Origin: an uncultured Gammaproteobacteria bacterium | GTDB taxonomy: Bacteria; Pseudomonadota; Gammaproteobacteria; SZUA-140 | Assembly: GCA_945787585.1 (NCBI GenBank) | Contig: CALZIG010000142.1 | Span: 1-21,702 of the forward strand | Reading direction: 5' to 3' | DNA: 21,702 nt | In this document: positions 15,914 through 21,702 of the stretch, in pieces | Layout: each line of letters opens with the position of its first letter | Position numbering within the stretch: the first letter of the stretch is position 1 | Position numbers and translations under genes: made by a program | The notes under the pieces: generated by a model | What the model saw: only the letters and a program-made list of their open reading frames with translations | What the model was told of the DNA's origin: nothing | Database searches by the model: none

Positions 15914-16882
15914 TTAATTCCCGCCCTGGGGGCCATACATATGTCCGACATTTTGTGCTGGGTCAAAGAAATCGTTCCAGTCCGTAGCAAAAATATCAAA
16001 CCCTGCCCCTTCGCCGCTATAGACGCCATGGCTTATATATTCATATTTGCCGCCACTCACATCGGTAAAGTCACCATCGGTGGTGACATCAAATGCATTC
16101 GAGGCAGGAGGCAATGTTGGCACAATCTCACTGTCAATGCCTGGGATGCCATCAAACGTTGGGTCTGAGTTGACCAGCGTATGAAATTCGACAATGCCTG
16201 GTGTGTTTGCATCCGCAAAGGTGCTATTTGTCATGTTTAATCTGAAATCGAGATCAATGAAATCCGCATCAAGTGTAAAGGTCAAAAGGTGTTTGTTGTT
16301 GAAATCGGCCTTGAGAAATTCCTGTTGCATGCCGTTATCGACATCAGTGAGTATTTGACGAAAAAGGGTGCTGGTTGGATTTGCAGTACCGCTACCAGAA
16401 AAGCTGGCTGGACCACGTGGGTCATAAGCATTATTTCGACCGTTGGTGATATCTCTGGATTCGCCCAGGCTGTCTGATACCGGCCCGAGGTCATCACAAT
16501 CTCCACCCCCGCAAAAACGAGAATTTACTTTTATGTAGGCTTCCTGCACAAAATCATCGGTGGGTAAACCGATGATTACATGGTAATACTCGTCCCCATT
16601 ATCACCACGCAACCGCTCCATTAGAAAAGGTGTTCGGTCTAAACCATTGTCATCGCGAAACTCATCATTATCGTTACAGTCCTCGAATGCGTCACCCCCC
16701 CGGCTGCCGCGATTACAGGTAAAATTCAGCCATTCTGGTTCGGAGTAGCGATCGACTGGAATGGGCTGGAAGTTGAGTGAAAAATTGCTTGTCGCGGCAT
16801 ACGCCGTTACACCGATGCTGTTAATGATCAAGGCGAGAAACATTGATGTTTTTATGCAATAAGAACGGCAAAAATTGTGCAT
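15914..16882 (-). CDS. Secreted Asp/Asn-rich protein of unknown function
   Basis: I do not recognise this 322-residue protein. It starts with a basic, hydrophobic N-terminus (CIKTSMFLALIINSIGVTAY, 9-28) ending AYA-A, a good signal peptide with probable cleavage near residue 29-30, so it should be exported. The mature part is rich in Asp, Asn, Gly, Phe and Thr and acidic overall. It has four cysteines in two pairs (C56 and C69; C124 and C129, the latter in CGGGDC) that could form disulfides. There is no further membrane segment and no lipobox, and the C-terminus (YGPQGGN) is not an obvious sorting signal. Alternating hydrophobic residues such as HLLTFTLDADFIDLDFRLNM (198-217) suggest a beta-sandwich. 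AAGGTG precedes the ATG. It is divergent from the propeller gene at 17451. Confidence 0.75.
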   Translation of the reverse strand: MHNFCRSYCIKTSMFLALIINSIGVTAYAATSNFSLNFQPIPVDRYSEPEWLNFTCNRGSRGGDAFEDCNDNDEFRDDNGLDRTPFLMERLRGDNGDEYYHVIIGLPTDDFVQEAYIKVNSRFCGGGDCDDLGPVSDSLGESRDITNGRNNAYDPRGPASFSGSGTANPTSTLFRQILTDVDNGMQQEFLKADFNNKHLLTFTLDADFIDLDFRLNMTNSTFADANTPGIVEFHTLVNSDPTFDGIPGIDSEIVPTLPPASNAFDVTTDGDFTDVSGGKYEYISHGVYSGEGAGFDIFATDWNDFFDPAQNVGHMYGPQGGN

Positions 16883-16988
16883 CAGACACCTTCAAAGAAT
16901 ACAGTAGTAAACCAGCTACACTATGCGGCTCTTCGTATATATTCAAAGTCGGTATGTGTAGGTAAATTTCAGTGTTAATTTTGCAACT

Positions 16989-17018
16989 ATTCTGGTACGG
17001 AATGCTAAGCGTTGTCAA
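16989..17018 (-). promoter_or_regulatory. Candidate sigma-70 promoter for the minus-strand secreted protein
   Basis: On the minus strand a perfect -35 TTGACA (17018-17013) is followed after 18 bp by CAGAAT (16994-16989; 4 of 6 matches to TATAAT). This would give a 5' leader of about 100 nt before the ATG at 16882. It rests on consensus matching only. Confidence 0.4.
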
Positions 17019-17213
17019 TATTTTACAGGTTAATGTTTTTTGCTAAACGTTATCCTTTTGTAAAATATAGAGTTTATTGATGTGGATGGGGTTCAAGTTT
17101 TGGCGCTGCCTGTATTTGAAGCGTAATCCGTGAATATAGCGGTATGTATGGCTGTTTCTAACTTTCGGTTTTTTTCAGGATTTAATTGAATGATAAAAGT
17201 ACATGCCTGGTGA

Positions 17214-17242
17214 TTGATGATGGTCATAATTTATGCTAGATT
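17214..17242 (+). promoter_or_regulatory. Weak candidate promoter for the propeller gene
   Basis: TTGATG (17214-17219) and TAGATT (17237-17242) are spaced by 17 bp, each matching consensus at 4 of 6 positions. The surrounding sequence is AT-rich (CATAATTTATGCTAGA). It would leave a leader of about 200 nt containing the AAGTAT/ATACTT hairpin and the micro-ORF at 17361. Confidence 0.22.
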
Positions 17243-17360
17243 CCTCGCTCACGCTAGGTTTAAGTATTTGCCGTTACATACTTGTAAAAATGAGGGTATC
17301 GTAATTGTGCCTCGCACTTACTTATTTATGTTATGTCTCTAGCGGTTTGTACGTTTCTCC

Positions 17361-17444
17361 ATGGAAATAAGGATCGTGCGTACTTTGTACATGCTCATAG
17401 TGGCACTATTGAGCGCCGTGTTACCTTATAAGACTGGGGGCTGA
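17361..17444 (+). CDS. Possible 27-residue hydrophobic micro-ORF upstream of the propeller gene
   Basis: ATG at 17361 opens 27 codons ending TGA at 17442-17444, six bases before the ATG at 17451. The peptide begins MEIRIVRTLYMLIVALLSAV, a basic start followed by a membrane-like stretch. No Shine-Dalgarno is visible before it. It could be a leader peptide coupling translation into the next gene, a remnant of an older signal peptide, or chance. Confidence 0.2.
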   Translation: MEIRIVRTLYMLIVALLSAVLPYKTGG

Positions 17445-17450
17445 ACAATA

Positions 17451-19067
17451 ATGACTGGCAAAATATTTTTTAAAAACCTGATGTCCTGGATTATGTTTTC
17501 TGGGGCGCTGTTACTTGCACTACCATCTCAGGCGCTGGTGTCGAGTTCGTTAGTACAGTTAACAGATTCTCAAAACAGATCCTCGAGTGAATACCCTGAT
17601 ATATCCGCCGACGGTACGACGGTCGCGTTTTATTCGAACGCTGATCTTGTTGCTGGGCAGAATAGTGCGCAGGTCAACGCTATTTTTGTGATGAAGAGTG
17701 ATGGTACAGGGTTACGTCAGTTAACAAATGCGACCGTGGGGCAATCACGAGATCCTCGTCTGTCAGCCGATGGTAGTGTGATTGTGTTCGAATCTTCTGC
17801 GGACCTGGTTAGTGGTCAAAACCCACCAGAATCAGTGATTGTTTATCCTGGTACTATATTTGAATACACGGAGATTGTTCGCTATTACCAGATTTTTATA
17901 ATGAATACTGATGGAACCGGGCTTAGACAGTTGACGCACGGTAGTGGTGGAGATGCGAAAAACCCGGATATTACCGATGACGGTCAGACTATTGTATTCC
18001 AGTCCAGTCAGGATTTGCTGGGTGAAAATGCAGACAATACGGATGAGCTCTTTGTTGTTAATGCCGATGGAAGTGGTCTGATGCAGATTACGGTAGGTGC
18101 GCCTAAACCAGTGGGTTCTAACAAACGCGATGATGCATCACGAGACCCTGCTATTTCAGCAGATGGTTCCAGGATTGCATTCGACTCGTTTGTTGATCTT
18201 ACACCACCATTAAATGATGATCTTAGCGATGAAATCTTTGTGTTTGATCTCGCGGGTTACCTGGCCAATGGTGGTGAGCGTGCCGCTTATACTCTGCAAT
18301 TGACTGATAGGGATATTGATCATCCAGATCATATTCGCGCCGAGGATGCTTTCGAAGCCAGCATCTCCGCAGATGGTAGCTGGATAGCATTTTCGGGTTG
18401 CATCAATCCGTTAGGGACTAATCCGTCGCTTGCTGATGCCATTTTTGTAGTTAAGAGCGATGGTACTAACCTGAAACAACTGACCTTTGTTAATGTCAAA
18501 GAGCACGATGCTCGTATGCCGAGTCTTTCGGCCGATGGTACAGCAGTGATTTTCACTGCGGAGGCTGATTTAGTGGCGGGTAGTAATCTTGATGTAGGGT
18601 ACGAACTGTTTGCTGCCAGTACCGATGGCACCTGGTTGGTGCAGCTCTCTGATGACAACGTGCAAAAGAGTGGGCGTACTAGAACAAGAATCTCAGCTGA
18701 TGGTACGCAGGTAGTCTATCATTCAACGGCTGATTTCACTGGTGGAAACCAGGATGGCAATAGAGAGATATTTTTACAATCTATTGGCCTTCCAGTCTCC
18801 AACCCCCCTACTGGTGATGATGATGACGATGACGACGATGATGAACGCGACGATGATGATGAACGCGACGACGATGATGAGCGCGACGATGATGAACGCG
18901 ATGACGATGATGAACGAGACGATGATGACCACGTTGGGGCGGTGACTAGTAACAGCAGTGATGCCCTGGTGAGTGATGGTGGTGGTGCGTTTGTTTTTGT
19001 TGAATTATTGTTGGTTATGTTAGGCATGAGTGCGGTAGCATGGCGCAGAGCTTTTTCGCATCGATAA
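17451..19067 (+). CDS. Secreted PD40/TolB-like beta-propeller with Asp-rich linker and C-terminal sorting-type tail
   Basis: This 538-residue protein has four parts. First, a signal peptide (1-28, ending PSQA). Second, seven propeller blades of the PD40/TolB type, marked by SADG-like turns at about 52, 105, 176, 236, 306, 360 and 415. Each is followed by a strand like VAFYS, and in most blades by IFVMKSDGTGLRQLT-like segments. Third, an Asp-rich tract (456-493) of D3-9 runs separated by ER. Fourth, a C-terminal tail with GGG (510-512), a hydrophobic helix (513-531) and RR (532-533) plus a final basic residue. That tripartite tail resembles GlyGly-CTERM signals processed by rhombosortases in Gram-negative bacteria. 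Family knowledge suggests protein or glycan binding, not a defined enzyme. There is no TolB N-terminal domain, and the gene is not beside tol-pal genes. Surface attachment is inferred. Confidence 0.85.
   Translation: MTGKIFFKNLMSWIMFSGALLLALPSQALVSSSLVQLTDSQNRSSSEYPDISADGTTVAFYSNADLVAGQNSAQVNAIFVMKSDGTGLRQLTNATVGQSRDPRLSADGSVIVFESSADLVSGQNPPESVIVYPGTIFEYTEIVRYYQIFIMNTDGTGLRQLTHGSGGDAKNPDITDDGQTIVFQSSQDLLGENADNTDELFVVNADGSGLMQITVGAPKPVGSNKRDDASRDPAISADGSRIAFDSFVDLTPPLNDDLSDEIFVFDLAGYLANGGERAAYTLQLTDRDIDHPDHIRAEDAFEASISADGSWIAFSGCINPLGTNPSLADAIFVVKSDGTNLKQLTFVNVKEHDARMPSLSADGTAVIFTAEADLVAGSNLDVGYELFAASTDGTWLVQLSDDNVQKSGRTRTRISADGTQVVYHSTADFTGGNQDGNREIFLQSIGLPVSNPPTGDDDDDDDDDERDDDDERDDDDERDDDERDDDDERDDDDHVGAVTSNSSDALVSDGGGAFVFVELLLVMLGMSAVAWRRAFSHR
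18816..18929 (+). repeat. In-frame Asp/Glu/Arg tandem codon repeat
   Basis: 38 codons encode D9-ER-D4-ER-D4-ER-D3-ER-D4-ER-D4, a unit of about 18 bp (one copy of 15 bp). GAT and GAC alternate irregularly and ER is GAACGC, GAGCGC or GAACGA, so copies are not identical. Net charge is about -28. It links the propeller to the C-terminal tail and may bind Ca2+ or act as an extended spacer; copy number may vary between strains. Confidence 0.9.
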
Positions 19068-19093
19068 TTATCATTTGATTGAGCAGACGAGGA

Positions 19094-19144
19094 ATCCCTA
19101 AAGCCGCCTAACGCGAGTTTGAATGCCTTAGGTTCTTTAGGGGT
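19094..19144. terminator. Large hairpin between convergent genes, possible bidirectional terminator
   Basis: CCCTAAAG (19096-19103) pairs perfectly with CTTTAGGG (19135-19142), extended by AT/GT. Inside it, CCTAA (19107-19111) pairs with TTAGG (19128-19132) around a 16-base loop. It lies midway in the 110-bp gap between the converging propeller gene and nfo, where a terminator serving both strands is expected. There is no long T-run on either side, so a Rho-dependent or structural role is possible. Confidence 0.45.
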
Positions 19145-19177
19145 GCCAAAACTGATGTAACATCGCTAGCTGCTTGC

Positions 19178-20038
19178 TTATGATGTTCCGATCATCCCAT
19201 ACAGCATCTGAATCTCTTCGGGCCAGATTGCTGGCTCAATGGTCTCCAGTACCAGAGGGATGTCTTTGATGCGTTCATCGTTAACGACGAAGCGGAATGG
19301 GTCGAGTCCAAGTTCCCCTTTGCCAAGACTATGATGACGGTCAACGCGAGACCCCAGTTTTGGTTTTGAATCGTTGATGTGCATTCCTTTCAGGTAGTCA
19401 AAACCAACGATTGATTCAAAGGCGTTCATCGTTTCATCATACGTTTCACGGGTGCGGAGGTCGTACCCTGCAGTGAAGGTGTGGCAGGTATCGAGACACA
19501 CAGCGATGCGTGACTTATCATCCACTTTGTCGATGATGTGGGCGAGATGCTCAAAACGGTAGCCGAGATTCGACCCCTGCCCCGAGGTGTTTTCGATCAC
19601 GGCGGTGACATCGCTGGTGGCTTCCAGCGCGCGGTTGATCGATTCTGCGATCAAGTCGAGGCAGGTCTCTTCGTCGATTTTACGCAGATGACTGCCGGGG
19701 TGAAAATTGAGGTAGCAGAGCCCCAGCTGTTTGCAGCGCTGTAGTTCATCGATAAACGCATCGAGTGATTTTTGTCGAGCTTCAGGCTCGGGGTGCCCCA
19801 GGTTAATCAGATAACTGTCGTGTGGCAGCACATCCTCAGGGCGAAAGCCGCCTTTCTCCATATTTTCAAGAAAGGCATCGATACCCTCAGTGGTGAGCAC
19901 TTTCGATTTCCACTGGCGCTGATTTTTGGTGAAGAGCGCAAAGGCCTTGGCACCGATCTCGATGGCATTCAATGGTGCGTTTTGCACCCCACCTGCGGCG
20001 CTCACATGGGCGCCGATACGTCTCATTTCCAGATTCAT
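19178..20038 (-). CDS. nfo: Deoxyribonuclease IV (AP endonuclease, Nfo)
   Basis: Endonuclease IV cleaves 5' of abasic sites and 3'-blocking lesions in base-excision repair, using three Zn2+ ions. The 286-residue protein (E. coli 285) keeps all nine metal ligands at a constant +4 offset from E. coli numbering: H73, H113, E149, D183, H186, H220, D233, H235 and E265. Signature segments include [41 protein letters not shown] and [14 protein letters not shown]. The ATG at 20038 gives the family length; an ATG at 20026 is possible, and the open frame further upstream runs into the zinc-ribbon gene and is not supported. It follows that gene by 20 bp, probably in one transcript. Confidence 0.97.
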   Translation of the reverse strand: MNLEMRRIGAHVSAAGGVQNAPLNAIEIGAKAFALFTKNQRQWKSKVLTTEGIDAFLENMEKGGFRPEDVLPHDSYLINLGHPEPEARQKSLDAFIDELQRCKQLGLCYLNFHPGSHLRKIDEETCLDLIAESINRALEATSDVTAVIENTSGQGSNLGYRFEHLAHIIDKVDDKSRIAVCLDTCHTFTAGYDLRTRETYDETMNAFESIVGFDYLKGMHINDSKPKLGSRVDRHHSLGKGELGLDPFRFVVNDERIKDIPLVLETIEPAIWPEEIQMLYGMIGTS

Positions 20039-20058
20039 GGTGAACTCTTGTTGCTTTA

Positions 20059-20574
20059 TTAGCTGCGTTTGTAGGTGGTGGCGTGACATTTCGGGCACGG
20101 TGGAATGTGGCCGGCTTTATGAAAGTGGATATGTTCACCACAGGCGGTGCAGGCCAGCGTACCGGGGCCAGTGACCTCCCCGGTGTGGTATTCGTCTGCA
20201 TGGGCAGCGCGTTCTTCCAGCGCCAGCAGTTCGACCTTAGTCTGGTCTGCGACCGAGAGAAACATCTCCAGCAGGCGCTCTTCAATCAGTTTAATGTCGA
20301 ATTTTAGCCACTCGATCAGCTCTTCAGTCTCTTCGCTAGCCAGGTAATCAGCCGCAGCATCGAGATCGCGCTTGAGGTAATCGCCAATCTTGATCGCTTC
20401 ATCAGCAGAGAGTTCGCCGAGTTCTACCGCCTTTTTCTGCGCTTTACCAACGAGATCGGCAACTTTTGGTTTCGCCTCCTCGCCAGCCTCTTCAATCGCA
20501 TGTTTTACACGCTCCATCATGACGTTATAGGCGTGGACTAGTTTTTCGTTGGTACTGCGCTCGTTTTCACTCAT
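20059..20574 (-). CDS. ybeL: YbeL-like zinc-ribbon protein (DUF1451)
   Basis: This 171-residue cytosolic protein has a long helical, charged N-terminal part (about 5-125, with [20 protein letters not shown] and many Glu and Lys) and a C-terminal zinc ribbon with C142-T-A-C145 and C160-P-K-C163. This is the layout of E. coli YbeL and the DUF1451 family, whose function is unknown to me. The ATG at 20574 lies about 9 nt after an AGAGG Shine-Dalgarno; the longer open frame upstream has no support and would cover the leuS start. It is divergent from leuS, as in E. coli, where ybeL also neighbours leuS. nfo follows 20 bp downstream. Confidence 0.88.
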   Translation of the reverse strand: MSENERSTNEKLVHAYNVMMERVKHAIEEAGEEAKPKVADLVGKAQKKAVELGELSADEAIKIGDYLKRDLDAAADYLASEETEELIEWLKFDIKLIEERLLEMFLSVADQTKVELLALEERAAHADEYHTGEVTGPGTLACTACGEHIHFHKAGHIPPCPKCHATTYKRS

Positions 20575-20626
20575 GTGAGTTTGCCTCTTGCTGCTGATGG
20601 GGTGGCAGGTCATCGATTTAGTCTGA

Positions 20627-21702
<1,076 letters not shown>

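Larger units (their letters stand above)
16883..17450. other. 568-bp AT-rich divergent spacer with candidate promoters
   Basis: No convincing full-length gene lies between the two divergent secreted-protein genes. I see candidate promoters on both strands (listed separately) and a hairpin AAGTAT/ATACTT (17262-17267 with 17278-17283) flanked by TTTA and TAAA. A 27-codon hydrophobic reading frame ends six bases before the propeller gene. The length and AT-richness contrast with the compact spacing of the preceding 15 kb. Confidence 0.6.

Noticed and set aside
17401..17416. Sigma-54 -24/-12 promoter before the propeller gene
   Set aside because: TGGCAC is present, but after the required 5-base spacing the sequence is AGCG rather than TTGC.
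18719..19027. Ser-rich open frame on the minus strand opposite the propeller gene
   Set aside because: It is the complement of the Asp-rich codon repeat (GAT/GAC reads as Ser or Arg codons); no start context or independent homology.
17451..19067. TolB of the Tol-Pal system
   Set aside because: No TolB N-terminal domain, no tolQRA or pal neighbours, and the Asp-rich stalk and C-terminal helix do not belong to TolB.
20039..20098. N-terminal extension of nfo
   Set aside because: It overlaps the end of the zinc-ribbon gene and exceeds the conserved family N-terminus.

Overview
The window looks like a chromosomal segment of a non-enteric gammaproteobacterium. The evidence is the gene order spoT-ridA-recG, yrbG-lptCAB-rpoN-hpf-ptsN-rapZ and leuS divergent from ybeL, together with ubiquinone synthesis (ubiC, ubiA) and Lpt-type LPS export. 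HPr kinase/phosphorylase beside rpoN and the absence of sugar permeases argue against an enteric host. I cannot name the genus.

Positions 1-15754 are a nearly unbroken run of plus-strand housekeeping genes. First comes the 3' end of spoT, then ridA, recG, ubiC and ubiA. Next are a YrbG-type Ca2+/Na+ exchanger, a 65-residue heavy-metal-binding (HMA) protein, and the LPS-transport genes lptC, lptA and lptB. These are followed by rpoN (sigma-54), hpf, ptsN, hprK, rapZ, an EIIA of the mannose type, HPr, enzyme I and mgtE (Mg2+ channel). The PTS part has all the phosphate-relay and sensing parts (EI, HPr with His15 and Ser46, two EIIA proteins, HprK/P) but no EIIB or EIIC. It therefore looks like a regulatory rather than a sugar-importing PTS.

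Positions 15755-19177 form an accessory patch of different character: more AT-rich spacers and two divergent genes for secreted proteins. One (minus strand) is an Asp/Asn-rich exported protein of unknown function. The other (plus strand) is a predicted seven-bladed PD40/TolB-like propeller carrying an Asp-Glu-Arg tandem repeat and a C-terminal Gly-rich/hydrophobic/Arg tail resembling a GlyGly-CTERM sorting signal. A 568-bp divergent spacer separates them. This is the least ordinary part of the window.

Positions 19178-21702 return to housekeeping genes. The minus strand carries a ybeL-like zinc-ribbon gene followed by nfo (endonuclease IV). Divergent from them on the plus strand is the 5' part of leuS, which runs off the end. 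I saw no tRNA, rRNA, CRISPR array, transposase or integrase. I did not find a clearly novel multi-gene system. The best leads are the secreted-protein pair, the altered RapZ tail, the incomplete PTS and several unexplained palindromes.
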